From contig JAAYBR010000001.1 of NCBI GenBank assembly GCA_012730045.1, forward strand, positions 18,507-82,506: a DNA stretch of 64,000 bases, in the 5' to 3' direction. The notes below the pieces were generated by a model. The model was not told the origin of the DNA, did no database searches, and saw nothing but the letters and a program-made list of their open reading frames with translations. This DNA comes from Candidatus Hydrogenedentota bacterium (GTDB lineage: Bacteria; Hydrogenedentota; Hydrogenedentia; Hydrogenedentales; CAITNO01). This document shows positions 7,482 to 17,400 of the stretch, piece after piece; position 1 is the first letter of the stretch, and each line of letters starts with the position of its first letter. The position numbers and the translations under genes are program-made.

Positions 7482-9903
7482 CCGTCCGGAGGTGAGCCCG
7501 CGCACGGCGGCCCTGCTGGCCGCGTTGCTGCTGTGCCTCGCCGCCGCGAATCTCTGGTGGCTTGCGAACGACCGCCATCCGTGGTGGCTCGACGAGCAGG
7601 TGCATCTGGAGAAGACCCGCGAGGTCTACCAGGCCCTGTTCCTCGATGATGCCCCCCTGCCCGCGCGCGTCGCCGCCGCGTTCCGCGTGCCCCCGGGCAA
7701 CCCCGCGCATCCGCCGCTCCTGTACTGGTCCGGCGCGCTGCTCATGGGTGTCTTCGGCTACCACCCGGACATCATGACCGCCGCGAACACCCTGTGGTTC
7801 CTCCTGCTGCTGCTGGGGGTGTTTGCGCTTCTGCGGACCTGGCTCCCGCCGGGGGAGGCCCTGTGGGGCACCGCATTGGCCGGGCTCACGCCCGGCGTCT
7901 TTGCGCTGTCGCGGTATTTCATGACCGACTACCCCGCCGCGTGCCTCGTTGTGTGGGGCGTGTGCGCCCTCGCGCGGAGCGAGGGCTTTGCCCGCACGCG
8001 CTGGGTCCTGCTCTTTGCCGGGGTGAACGCCCTCGCGCTCCTCGCGCGCACCGTCGCCCCGGCGTATTACCTCGCGCCGCTCCTCTGGGTGCTGGCGGCG
8101 GGGGGCTGGGCCGCGCTGAGGGGAACACGGACCAACACGGACCGACACGGACGGAACACGGACGAAGCAGGCAGCGAGGGCCCGGGGTCCGCGCCCCCTG
8201 GGACCGCCAGGCTCCAGCGGGACCGGGCCGGGGGATGGCGCCCCGCGCTGCGCTTCGCCCTCCACCTGATCCTGCCCCCCCTGGCGGCGCTCCTGCTGGC
8301 CGGGCCGTGGTATGCCGTCCACCGCGACGCCTTCCTCGGCTACTGGACCGGTCACCGCGCGGCGGACACGCCGCCCTTCGCCTTTGTGGAGACGTCCGCC
8401 CCCGCCGCCCCGCGCGCGGGCCTCACGCTCATGGCCGAGCAGGCGCAGGGCGCGAAGGACCAGAAACCGGCCGCCACAAAGCCGAAACCCCAGCCCCCGC
8501 GCGGTCCCCTCGACCCCGTCCTGCGGCCCGCCGTGCCGTGGTCGCGCTATCCCGTCTTTGTCATCAACAACGGACTCTTCCTGATCCCCTTCCTGCTGGC
8601 GCTGGCGGGGGCTGTCGCCGCTCTGGCCGTGCCCCGGTTCCGGCGGATGGCGGGCTTTCTCGGCCTGTGGATCCTGGGATCGTGGGTGCTGTTCACCGTG
8701 CTGTTCCGTTTTGGAACCCCGCGCTACGCGCTCCCCGTGCTGCCCGCGCTGGCCGCCTTTGCGGCCCTGCCCGCGCTCCTGCCCCGGCGGCGGGCGGTGC
8801 GGTGGGCCTGCCAGGGCGCCTGCCTCGCCGTGTTCGCCGTGCCATGGTTCGTGCTGACAGTCCAGCCCGTGCCGGGGCTGCGCGGTCTCTGCCTGCCCCT
8901 CACCCCCGACGCCGGGTCGCTGGCCCGGTATGACGAAAAGGGCCTCTACCTCTGCAAGGACCGCCTGAGCATGGGGTTTGCCTATTCCTGGCTCGGCGCG
9001 CCGCAGCGCGACAACTATGTGGAGCGCATCTTCGCCGTGATGGCCGCCGAAACCGCCGACCGTCCCGATGCGCCGGGGCAGGACGCCCTCTACGCCGTGG
9101 TCAACCTGCGCGGGTTCGGGTTCCAGGACGCCCATTACCGCCCCGGCGACCCCTTCCGCCTCGCGGGCCTGCCGGAGGCGCGGCTGCGCCTCGGCGCGCA
9201 CCGGAGCACGGTGGAGGAGCTGGAGCCGTTCCTGTCCAGCCTGCGCTTCGTCATCTTCGCCCTGGAGACGGGCCGCGAGGGCGGCGAGGCCGCGTGGACC
9301 GAATGGCTCACCGGGCGGGGTTTTCATCTGCTGGACCGCTTCGAGGAGCCGCGCCGCGCCACCGTGCCGGGGTATCTGGTCGCCGTCTTCGCGCGGAACC
9401 CCGAGCCCGGCACGGGGCCCGTGACGCCGGAGCAGGTGGAGGCGGCGGACATCCCGGCCCTTTTCACCGCCCTCAACACCCCCGGCGCGCTCCCCGCGCG
9501 CGCCGACGCCGACCGCGCCGCCGCCCGGCTCACGGCGCTCCTCGCCGAAGCCGACAAAACCGCCCAGCCCCTCGGCAGCGCGCTGGGGCTCACCGCCCAC
9601 GCCTGGGAGCCGCGCCCCGGCGGCGGCCTCCGGCTCACCCTGGTCTTCCGCGTGGCCGCGGCGCCCGGCAACGGCACCATCGCCCTCGCCCCCCGCGACG
9701 CGGCGGGCGCCGCCCTCGCCCCCGCCCAGTTCCGCCCCGCCCCCCCCATGACCGAATGGCTCCCCGGCGACTACCGCATGGTCCGCCACGACTTCCCGGC
9801 GGACACCCCCGCGCCCGCCCAGGTCCAGGTGGCCCTCATCGGCCCCACCGGCGCCCCCGAGCCCCCCGCCGCCACCATCCCCGGGCCGCCGCCGCAACAC
9901 TGA
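7474..9903 (+). CDS. GT39/ArnT-like integral membrane glycosyltransferase
   Basis: An 809-residue polytopic protein. The first membrane helix (about 11-30) is followed by 'WWLDEQVH' with Asp40-Glu41, the acidic pair expected in the first periplasmic loop of GT-C enzymes such as ArnT and PMT, which use polyprenyl-phosphate sugars. About a dozen hydrophobic segments follow up to residue 465. A 340-residue C-terminal soluble region ends in a Pro/Ala-rich tail. GTG 7474 is chosen because it overlaps the preceding stop (GTGGATGA) and begins just before the first helix; TTG 7444 and GTG 7492 are alternatives. Residues about 217-254 are encoded by repeats normally found between genes, inserted in frame. 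A KP/PQP-rich loop lies near residues 330-350. Confidence 0.78.
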   Translation: MDDRPEVSPRTAALLAALLLCLAAANLWWLANDRHPWWLDEQVHLEKTREVYQALFLDDAPLPARVAAAFRVPPGNPAHPPLLYWSGALLMGVFGYHPDIMTAANTLWFLLLLLGVFALLRTWLPPGEALWGTALAGLTPGVFALSRYFMTDYPAACLVVWGVCALARSEGFARTRWVLLFAGVNALALLARTVAPAYYLAPLLWVLAAGGWAALRGTRTNTDRHGRNTDEAGSEGPGSAPPGTARLQRDRAGGWRPALRFALHLILPPLAALLLAGPWYAVHRDAFLGYWTGHRAADTPPFAFVETSAPAAPRAGLTLMAEQAQGAKDQKPAATKPKPQPPRGPLDPVLRPAVPWSRYPVFVINNGLFLIPFLLALAGAVAALAVPRFRRMAGFLGLWILGSWVLFTVLFRFGTPRYALPVLPALAAFAALPALLPRRRAVRWACQGACLAVFAVPWFVLTVQPVPGLRGLCLPLTPDAGSLARYDEKGLYLCKDRLSMGFAYSWLGAPQRDNYVERIFAVMAAETADRPDAPGQDALYAVVNLRGFGFQDAHYRPGDPFRLAGLPEARLRLGAHRSTVEELEPFLSSLRFVIFALETGREGGEAAWTEWLTGRGFHLLDRFEEPRRATVPGYLVAVFARNPEPGTGPVTPEQVEAADIPALFTALNTPGALPARADADRAAARLTALLAEADKTAQPLGSALGLTAHAWEPRPGGGLRLTLVFRVAAAPGNGTIALAPRDAAGAALAPAQFRPAPPMTEWLPGDYRMVRHDFPADTPAPAQVQVALIGPTGAPEPPAATIPGPPPQH
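8122..8235 (+). repeat. Intergenic-type repeats inserted in frame in the GT39-like gene
   Basis: Bases 8125-8166 are an 'ACACGGAC' run with a period near ten bases. Bases 8186-8218 (GTCCGCGCCCCCTGGGACCG followed by CCAGGCTCCAGC) match, in the opposite orientation, the repeat at about 21262-21294, and resemble 33190-33310. Together they encode a hydrophilic Arg/Thr/Asp/Gly-rich stretch in a loop between hydrophobic segments. Confidence 0.75.
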
Positions 9904-10074
9904 GCCCCCGCACGACTCCCGGCAGAAAAGACATTCATCCGCAGATTGCGCAGATGACGCAGAGGGTTGATTTCAAAGGACATAGGCGCGACCCATTCCC
10001 CCTGTCCATCTCGTCCATCCTGTCCATTTCGTCCATCCCTCCGCCGCATTCCCCAAAAAACCTTTCCGCCCCCC
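9904..10074. repeat. Intergenic stretch with 'CCGCAGAT' and 'GTCCAT' repeats
   Basis: Between the GT39-like gene and the gntR promoter. Bases 9932-9965 carry 'ATTCATCCGCAGAT...GACGCAGAGG', the repeat also present at 20988-21010 and 21158-21190. Bases 10000-10040 carry a 'GTCCATCTCGTCCATCCTGTCCATTTCGTCCAT'-type run of period about ten. No gene is visible. Confidence 0.65.
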
Positions 10075-10112
10075 TTGACAAACGGCCAAACTTGTGTTAG
10101 TTTATTGATACA
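10075..10112 (+). promoter_or_regulatory. Promoter and possible GntR operator upstream of the giant ABC operon
   Basis: TTGACA (10075-10080), a 17-bp spacer and TAGTTT (10098-10103) form a sigma70-like promoter 30 bp before the gntR start. An imperfect inverted repeat TTGTGTTA...TGATACAA (about 10092-10113) covers the -10 region; it is placed where a YtrA-type GntR repressor would be expected to bind to regulate its own operon. The promoter is well matched; the operator role is inferred. Confidence 0.6.
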
Positions 10113-10133
10113 ATCAGGCAAAGGAGCGGCCCC

Positions 10134-10550
10134 ATGCTCATCACCATCAACCAGAGTGACGGAACCCCGATCTACTTCCAGATCGTCCGTCACATCAAGC
10201 ACCTGATCGCCACGGGGCGTCTCGGGCCGGGGGACGAGCTCCCCACGGTCCGCGCCCTGGCCCAGCAACTGGTGATCAACCCGAACACCGTGGTCCGCGC
10301 CTACCGCGATCTGGAGGCCGCCGGGCTCATCTCGTCGCGGCGCGGCGCGGGCACCCGGGTGGCCGACCGTCCGGTGCCCTATTCGGAGGACGAGTGCCGC
10401 CGCATCCTGTCGGAGCGGCTGGACGGCGTCATTGTGGAGGCGAGAAACCTGAACATCCCCCTCGGGAAGGTTGTCGAACTGCTGAAAGAACGCGACCGGG
10501 CGCTGCGTCCGGCCGGAAACACAACGCGCAAGGAGGAAGGTCATGAGTAA
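10134..10550 (+). CDS. GntR family regulator, YtrA subfamily
   Basis: A 138-residue regulator. The N-terminal winged helix (about 10-78) begins 'PIYFQIVRHIKHLI' and contains 'GDELPTVRALAQQL' and 'NPNTVVRAYRDLEAAGLI', a very clear GntR helix-turn-helix and wing ('SSRRGAGTRV'). The effector region is only about 55 residues, which is typical of the YtrA subfamily. YtrA-type regulators usually sit first in operons with ABC transporters and repress them, often responding to envelope-acting antibiotics in Bacillus. Here the stop overlaps the start of the ABC ATPase gene by 8 bp, so the regulator and the transporter are translated together. Confidence 0.93.
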   Translation: MLITINQSDGTPIYFQIVRHIKHLIATGRLGPGDELPTVRALAQQLVINPNTVVRAYRDLEAAGLISSRRGAGTRVADRPVPYSEDECRRILSERLDGVIVEARNLNIPLGKVVELLKERDRALRPAGNTTRKEEGHE

Positions 10551-11442
10551 CGGGAACGAGTCGGCGCCGGTGATCGAGGTGACGGGGCTGGGCCGCAAGT
10601 ACGGCAAAAAGGAGGCGCTCCAGGACGTGAGTCTGCGCGTCGGGTCGGGCGGCGTGTTCGGCCTGGTGGGCGAGAACGGCGCGGGCAAGACCACGCTGAT
10701 CCAGCACCTGCTCGGGGCGCTGCGGCCCCAGTCGGGCACGGTGCGCGTGTTCGGGGCGGACCCCGCCTACGACCCGCCCGCCGTGCTGTCCCGCATTGGC
10801 TACCTTTCCGAGGACCGCGACCTGCCCGGGTGGATGCGCGTCGGCGAGTTTCTCCGCTACATGCGCGCCTTCTACCCCGGGTGGGACGCCGCCTTCGCGG
10901 AGCGCATGGTCGGCGAGTTCGGCCTGAACCCCGCCGCGAAGATCCGCAGCCTGTCGCGGGGCGAGCAGGCGCGCACGGGCCTGCTGGCCGCCGTCGCCCA
11001 CCGGCCCGAGCTGCTGCTCCTCGACGAGCCGTCGTCCGGCCTGGACGCCGTGGCGCGCCAGCAGATCCTCGCCGCCGTCGTGCGCACCGTGGCCGAGGAG
11101 GGGCGCACCGTCGTCTTCTCCTCCCACCTCCTCGACGAGGTCGAGCGCGTCGCCGACCACGTCCTCATGCTGCACCAGGGCCGCGTGGTCATGGACATGC
11201 CCATGGACGAGGTCAAGGCCCGCCACCGGACCCATCTCCTCCGCTGGGCCGAAGTCCCCGCCGCAGACGCCCCCGCCCTGCCCGGCATGCTCCGCGCCGA
11301 GCGCGACGGCCGCGAATGGCGCGTCCTCTGCGATGGCGACCCCGAAGCCCTCGCCGCCGCCGTCCGCGCCGCGGGCGGGGAAATCCTCGAAACCGCCCCC
11401 GCCACCCTTGAGGCCGTTTTCGTCGCCCGCGTCGGCGCGTAG
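10543..11442 (+). CDS. ABC transporter ATP-binding protein
   Basis: A 299-residue ABC-2/drug-type nucleotide-binding subunit. Walker A 'GENGAGKT' is at 43-50, the signature is 'SLSRGEQAR' at 136-144 (LSRGE replaces the common LSGGQ), Walker B plus glutamate 'LLLLDEPSSGLD' at 157-168, and the switch His is in 'SSHLLDEV' at 193-200. The last 90 residues are an accessory domain beginning 'HRTHLLRW'. It follows the GntR gene with overlap and is 15 bp upstream of the first giant permease-fusion gene. It is the only ATPase in the operon, so it presumably energises all three downstream membrane proteins. Confidence 0.95.
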   Translation: MSNGNESAPVIEVTGLGRKYGKKEALQDVSLRVGSGGVFGLVGENGAGKTTLIQHLLGALRPQSGTVRVFGADPAYDPPAVLSRIGYLSEDRDLPGWMRVGEFLRYMRAFYPGWDAAFAERMVGEFGLNPAAKIRSLSRGEQARTGLLAAVAHRPELLLLDEPSSGLDAVARQQILAAVVRTVAEEGRTVVFSSHLLDEVERVADHVLMLHQGRVVMDMPMDEVKARHRTHLLRWAEVPAADAPALPGMLRAERDGREWRVLCDGDPEALAAAVRAAGGEILETAPATLEAVFVARVGA

Positions 11443-11457
11443 GGAAGGGAACGCATC

Positions 11458-14400
11458 GTGGTGGGTAACACGAAAATGCGCGCCCTCCTCTGGGAGGAGG
11501 CGCGGGTTGCGGGCAGCATCGCGGCGGCCATGCTTGCCGTCGGGGTTGTCGCGCTGGTGCCCCTCCGTCTTTCGTACATTGGGCAGCACAACCTCTGGCA
11601 CCATGTGGGGGATCATGTGCGGGCCGTGGTCATTCTCGTGCCGGCCCTGACGGCGCTGCTGCTGGTGCTGGGCATGGGGAACTCCGGACAGATGCGGGGG
11701 GGCGGCTTTCCCCGCCGACTGCTGCGGCTGCCGGTGCGCACCCGCACGCTGGTCACCCTCGCGCTGGTCTCCCGGACGGCGCTGCTGCTCCTTGTGTCCG
11801 CTCTGCTTGTGCTGTGCGCGAACCTCCTGTTTGGACAACGGCTGGATTACTCGCCGGTCCTCCTCATTGCGGCGGGGTATCTCGTCATCCAACTGGCCGA
11901 CTGGGTGCGCCCCGTCGCGCCGATGCTCGCCGTGGCCGCCGTTGCGGCGCTGGCCGCGCTGCTGCCGCAGGCTGACGCCCTGTCCCTGGGTGTCGCGGGG
12001 AACGCCCTGCCGTGGACCGCGCTGGCGGCGGGGGGGGCGGTGCTGGCCGGGGCGGTGTGGGGGCTGGGGCTGTGGGTGGTGGACCTCCACCGCCACGGCG
12101 AAACGGTCCGCTGGCTGGCCCTGCCGCGCTGGCGGGAGCCCTGGGAGGGGCACTGGACCCCAAAGGCCACCCCCTTCAAATCCCCCTTCGCCGCCCTGTT
12201 CTGGTTCGAGATGCGCCGCACAAGCCTCTTTCTTCCCCTCGCGACGGCTCTTTTCTGGGTGCTCGGGGCCGCTCTCATAGCCGGGCTTCAGTGGCCGAAG
12301 GGGGACGAGAATTCTTTTGTCATGCCCCCCGACGTCTTTGTATTCCAGATACTGCCCTTCGCGGCGCTGATTCTGGCCGCCTTCGTATGGCACGGGTTTG
12401 CTTTTCTCCCCAGCATCTCGGCCAGTGGAAAACGAGGGTTCGCAGGTCCTTCGCCGGTGCTGCCTGCCCCCCCCGGTGCCCTGGGGTCAGCGCGTCTCGC
12501 TGGGGCCGCCCTCAATCTGTCCCTGGCCTTGGGTATGGCCTGGACAACGCAGGTAGTGCATTTTTTGGTCATGGACGGGGGCCGCTATGGCCAAATGCTG
12601 GCGCGGGGACTGGCCGAGGACACCGTGAGCGTCCGCGAGGCGGTGATTAGCCTGCTGGGGCCCGGGCTGGTGGTGGCGGGCGCGTGCTGGGTTCTGATGA
12701 CGTCCTTCTACGGGATCGTGTTTCTTTTTCTGGCAAGGCATGTGCTGTTCATTTCGCCCGACTTGTACGACTACTATTCGCTCGGTCTGTTTCTCTTCTT
12801 GATCATCGTTCTGCCGTTTCCCGCACTTTTTCTTGCCGAGGCCTGGGCAGGGCGCCATGCCCGCCGGACGGTTGCCGGGGTGATGCTGTTCTGGGCGCTG
12901 CTGGCAATGGCCCTCTTTCCCTTTTCCAACGCCGCGCCGCAACGCCAGATACTCGACGTCCTTTTCTGCCTGGGCCTTTCCGGGGCGCTGGTGTCGTGCT
13001 GGCCGTTCAGCCTCATCAACCGCTGGGGCTGTACAGGACACCGCGTGCCCGCGTTTCACCGATGCAACCATCCGGCTGTCGGCGGGCGAAAGGCGACGCC
13101 CAGAGTCCCGCGTGCGCTTGCGGTGGCGGCAGTGGCCTTGCTCTGTCTCACGGCCTGGCTGCGCTGGCCCTTTGAGCCCGCCTGGCAGAAGGAATTCCGC
13201 GACCAGGGACTCCCGGTGACCCTTGAGGAGCTTGAGGCCGCGCACCCGCCCGTCCCGAAGTCGGAAAACCTCGCGGAGCTTCTCCTGGCCGCCGCAGAGG
13301 CGGCGTGGCGGATGGAGGAGGAATGGGTGCGCACCCAGCCGGAGTATGGCACTCTGAAGTGGACTTTTCGGGACAGGCAGCCCCTCCGGGGGGAAGTCTC
13401 CGTGGAGCGGCGCTCAAAGGTGCCGGCCGACGCCCTGGAGATAACGGCGGCCTACCGCGAAAACGTGGGCAGGCATGTTTCCGCAATGGTGCATGAGGCC
13501 GTGACCTCCGGACTGACCCGGAGCCGGTATCCGATGAACATCCGGAAGTTGCTTGAAGACGACAGAAACCATCTCAGCTTTCTTTTTGAGCTGTCCAGGA
13601 ACCAGTTGGTGGAGGCGTTTCTCGCGGTGATGGAGGGGCGCAATCAGGATGCCGTCACCGCGCTGGCCGACACACTCGGCATGGCGGATTCCCTGCGAGA
13701 GGACCCCTTTCTCATATCCCAACTGGGGCGCGGGCGCCTCCTGCAGCAAACGACAAGCGACTTGGAACTGGTGCTCAACCGGACGATCTTGAGCGAGGAG
13801 CATCTTGCGCGCCTTCAGACTGCCCTCTTCCATGCCCTGCCGCCAAGGTCGGAGCCCCCCTTCATGGAGCCGTCCTTCCATTTCGAGACCGTTATTGCCA
13901 TGCACCAGTTGGAGAAGATGCTCGACGGACTGTTCGGAGTCTCAGACAAGCTTGTCATTGTTGACGATTACAGGGAACGGCGCGATTGGGCGCGCGCGAT
14001 TCTGCGGACTCGGGCATTTCCGGACCGTTCAAAGGGCCATGGGTCACGCGATCTTGTTCCCCGGACTATCCCGCTCATGATGTACGGCATGCTCAGAGGC
14101 GCCTTCACCCGCGCCCAGGAGGCCGAATTCCGATTTCGAACCCACGTGAACCTGGCCCGCACCGCGCTGGCAGTGGAGCGGTTCCGGGGGGCGACTGGGC
14201 GTTTACCGGAACGGCTGGAGGAGCTGGTGCCGGAATGGCTGGACGAGGTGCCCGCCGACTATTGGAACGAGGGCAAGCCCCTGTCCTACCGCGTGCGGCA
14301 GGATGGGGAGTATGTGGTGTACTCCTTCAGTCAGGACCGGGAGGATGACGGCGGGGACGAGGTAAAGAAATGGTGGCGGGACGGCGACATGACCTTCACC

Positions 14401-14463
14401 GTCGCGCCGCCGGAGGCGCGGGCGGAACTGCGGGTGCCCGCAGTGGAAGGCGCGGAATCATGA
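11458..14463 (+). CDS. Giant ABC-2-like permease fused to pseudopilin-like C-terminus, copy 1
   Basis: A 1001-residue protein. Residues 1-550 contain about twelve hydrophobic segments in two halves, with an amphipathic start 'MRALLWEEARVAGSIAA' like ABC-2 permeases. A last membrane helix (about 552-571, ending 'AWLRWPFEPAW') is followed by about 430 soluble residues: a helical middle ('AMVHEAVTSGLTRSRY', 'AFLAVMEGRNQDAVTAL') and, from about 893, 'ARTALAVERFRGATGRLPE', a segment like the pseudopilin (GspG) C-terminal fold seen in many Planctomycete-type proteins. Membrane orientation is inferred. The start is GTG (11458 or the adjacent 11461) after GGGAAGGGA. A fused arrangement like this is not one I can name. 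Substrate unknown. Confidence 0.8.
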   Translation: MVGNTKMRALLWEEARVAGSIAAAMLAVGVVALVPLRLSYIGQHNLWHHVGDHVRAVVILVPALTALLLVLGMGNSGQMRGGGFPRRLLRLPVRTRTLVTLALVSRTALLLLVSALLVLCANLLFGQRLDYSPVLLIAAGYLVIQLADWVRPVAPMLAVAAVAALAALLPQADALSLGVAGNALPWTALAAGGAVLAGAVWGLGLWVVDLHRHGETVRWLALPRWREPWEGHWTPKATPFKSPFAALFWFEMRRTSLFLPLATALFWVLGAALIAGLQWPKGDENSFVMPPDVFVFQILPFAALILAAFVWHGFAFLPSISASGKRGFAGPSPVLPAPPGALGSARLAGAALNLSLALGMAWTTQVVHFLVMDGGRYGQMLARGLAEDTVSVREAVISLLGPGLVVAGACWVLMTSFYGIVFLFLARHVLFISPDLYDYYSLGLFLFLIIVLPFPALFLAEAWAGRHARRTVAGVMLFWALLAMALFPFSNAAPQRQILDVLFCLGLSGALVSCWPFSLINRWGCTGHRVPAFHRCNHPAVGGRKATPRVPRALAVAAVALLCLTAWLRWPFEPAWQKEFRDQGLPVTLEELEAAHPPVPKSENLAELLLAAAEAAWRMEEEWVRTQPEYGTLKWTFRDRQPLRGEVSVERRSKVPADALEITAAYRENVGRHVSAMVHEAVTSGLTRSRYPMNIRKLLEDDRNHLSFLFELSRNQLVEAFLAVMEGRNQDAVTALADTLGMADSLREDPFLISQLGRGRLLQQTTSDLELVLNRTILSEEHLARLQTALFHALPPRSEPPFMEPSFHFETVIAMHQLEKMLDGLFGVSDKLVIVDDYRERRDWARAILRTRAFPDRSKGHGSRDLVPRTIPLMMYGMLRGAFTRAQEAEFRFRTHVNLARTALAVERFRGATGRLPERLEELVPEWLDEVPADYWNEGKPLSYRVRQDGEYVVYSFSQDREDDGGDEVKKWWRDGDMTFTVAPPEARAELRVPAVEGAES

Positions 14464-14482
14464 GCATCGGGAGGGCGGGGCG

Positions 14483-17400
14483 ATGAACCCAAAGACACGG
14501 GCGCTGGTGTGGGAGGAGGCGCGGGTCGCGGGCAGCATCGCGGCGGCCATGCTTGCCGTCGGGGTGTTCATTCTGGCAAGCCTCCGCGTTTCCCATGGCT
14601 TCGTGCAGAATCCCTGGAATGTTTTGGGGGACACAGCGCGGGCTGTGGTCATTCTCCTGCCGGCCCTGACGGCGCTGCTGCTGGTGCTGGGCATGGGGAA
14701 CTCCGGACAGATGCGGGCGGGCGGCTTTCCCCGCAGGCTGCTGCGGCTGCCGGTGCGCACGCGCATGCTGGTCACTCTGGCGCTGGTCTCCCGGACGGCG
14801 CTCCTGCTCCTTGTGTCTGGTCTGCTTGTGCTGTGCGCAAACCTTCTGTTCGGCCAACGGCTGGATTACTCGCCCGTCCTGCTTGTCGCGGCGGGGTATC
14901 TCGTCATCCAATTGGCCGACTGGGTGCGCCCCGTCGCGCCGATGCTCGCCGTGGCCGCCGTTGCGGCGCTGGCCGCGCTGCTGCCGCAGGTGGACCCCCT
15001 TTCCCTGGGTATCGCGGGGAGCGCCCTGCCGTGGACCGCACTGGCGGCGGGGGGGGCGGTGCTGGCCGGGGCGGTGTGGGGACTGGGGTTGTGGATGGTG
15101 GACCGCCACCGCCACGGCGAAACGGTCCGCTGGCTGGCCCTGCCGCGCTGGCGGGACCCCTGGGAGGGGCACTGGACCCCCACAGCCGCGCCTTTTAAAT
15201 CCCCCTTCGCCGCCCTGTTCTGGTTCGAGATGCGCCGCACGAGCCTCTTTCTTCCCCTGGCGACCGTCTGTTTCTGGGTGCTCGGGGCCGCTCTCATTGC
15301 CGGGCTTCAGTGGTGGGTGGGGGATGAGGACCACATGCTTGCGCCCCCCGAGGCCCAGGAAATCCTCTTCCAGATGCTGTCCTTCGCGGCGCTGATGCTG
15401 GCCGCCTTTATGTGGCAAATGATCTTCCATCGTCCTGATCGCGCGTCCAAGGGAAAGCGCCGGTTCGCTGGTCCCTCACCGGTAGTGCCCGTGCCCCCCG
15501 GCGCGCTGGGGTCGGCGCGCCTTGCTGTGGCCGCCCTCAATCTGGCCCTGGCTTTGGGAATCGCCTGGACGGTGCAGGTCGTCCACTTCTTGGTCCTAGA
15601 CGGGGGCGTTTATGGCGAAATGCTGTCGGGAGGACTGGCCGAAGGCACCGTGAATTTCCGCGAGGCGGTGATTGTGCTGCTGGGGCCCGGGCTGGTGGTG
15701 GCGGGCACCTGCTGGGCGCTCATGACCACCCCCTATGGAATCATGGGCCTTCTTTTCATGGCCCAGCATCTCATCCTGATGTTCGCACCGGAGCGCGTAT
15801 GGGTCCCCATCCTGATCCTTACCTTTTTCGCCCTCCAGTTCCCTGCGGTCTTCCTCGCCGGCGCCTGGGAGGGACACTACTCCCGACGGACAACCGTGGG
15901 TGTCATGGCCTTCTGGGTGTTGATGTCGGTGGCCCTTTATCCGTTTTCCAAGGGGCTGCCGGAGGCGCAGGTCGTGAACGCCCTTCTTTGCCTGGGGGTT
16001 TCAGGGGCTCTGGCCGCCTGCTGGCCGTCCAGTCTTGGGCAAACGTGGGCAATCGGGAGGCGCGGCATGCCTCTTCTTTACCGGTTCGAGCGCCCGGACT
16101 GCGGACACCGGAAGGCAACACCCACCATCCCGCGCGGGCTTGCGGTGGCGGCGGTGGCGGCCCTCTGTCTCGCCGCCTGGCTTCGCTGGCCCTTTGAGCC
16201 CGCCTGGAGGCGGGATTTCCGCGCCCAGGGGCTTCCGGTGACCCTGGAGGAGTTCGAGGCCGCCTATCCGCCCGTGCCCAAGGCGGAAAACCTAGCGGAC
16301 CGCCTCCTGGACGCCGCAAGAGCGGCGAAAGAAATGGAGGAGGCTTGGGTGCGCACCCTGCCGGAATACGGCGATCCGGGGTGGAATCCGCAGGACAGGC
16401 AGCTCATCCGGGGGAAGGTGTTGGTGGAGCGGCGCGAAAAGGTGACGGCCGACGCACTGAAGATAACAGCCGCCTACCACGAAAACGTCGGCAGGCATGT
16501 GTCCGCGATGGTGCATGAGGCGGTGACCTCCGGACTGACCAGGAGCCGGTATTCGCTGAGCTTCAGGAGGGGGTATGGTCCAGACAGCAGGGATCCTTTC
16601 TCCGCTCTTTTTGATCTGTTCCAGATCCAGTCGCTGGAGGCCTTCCTGGCGGTGATGGAGGGGCGCAACCAGGACGCCGTCACCGCACTGACCGACATCC
16701 TCGGCATGGCGGACTCCGTGCGGCAGGAGCCCCTCCATTTCGCCCAGATGATTCACGGAGACCTATTGGGGTGGGCGGCAAGCAACGCGCAACGGCTGCT
16801 CAACCGGACGGTGTTGGGCGAGGAGGAGCTCGTCCGCCTGCAAGAAGCCCTTTCCCGCGCGCTGCCCCCCGAAGTGGAAGGCCCGTTCAGGGAGACCGCC
16901 CTTTATACGGAAACAATTCTGCAATGGGACTACTGGGAGAGGATTTATGGATTGCCCGGTGTCACGGAACAGCTTGTCATGATTGATTACTTCAGGAAAT
17001 GCCGTGACCACGCCCGAAAAGCGCTGGATCGCCGGGTGCTGTCCGATTTTCCCCGGTGGAACTACTCCAGCAGTCTCTTTCCACGAACGTCGTTCCTCCC
17101 GATCTATGTGTCCGGACCTCACCTTGCCTTTTCCTATGAGAGGGAGTTCAGTTGCCGTACCTGGGTGAGCCTGGCCCGCACCGCGCTGGCGGTGGAGCGG
17201 TTCCGGGGAGCGACTGGCCGCCTGCCGGAACGGTTGGACGACCTGGTGCCAGAATGGCTGGACGAGGTGCCCGCCGACTATTGGAACGACGGCGAGCCCC
17301 TGTCCTACCGCGTGCGGGAGGACGGCGCCTTTGTGGTGTATTCCTACGGCGAGAACCGGACGGACAACGGCGGCGTCGAGGTGGACACAAATTGGCGCCG

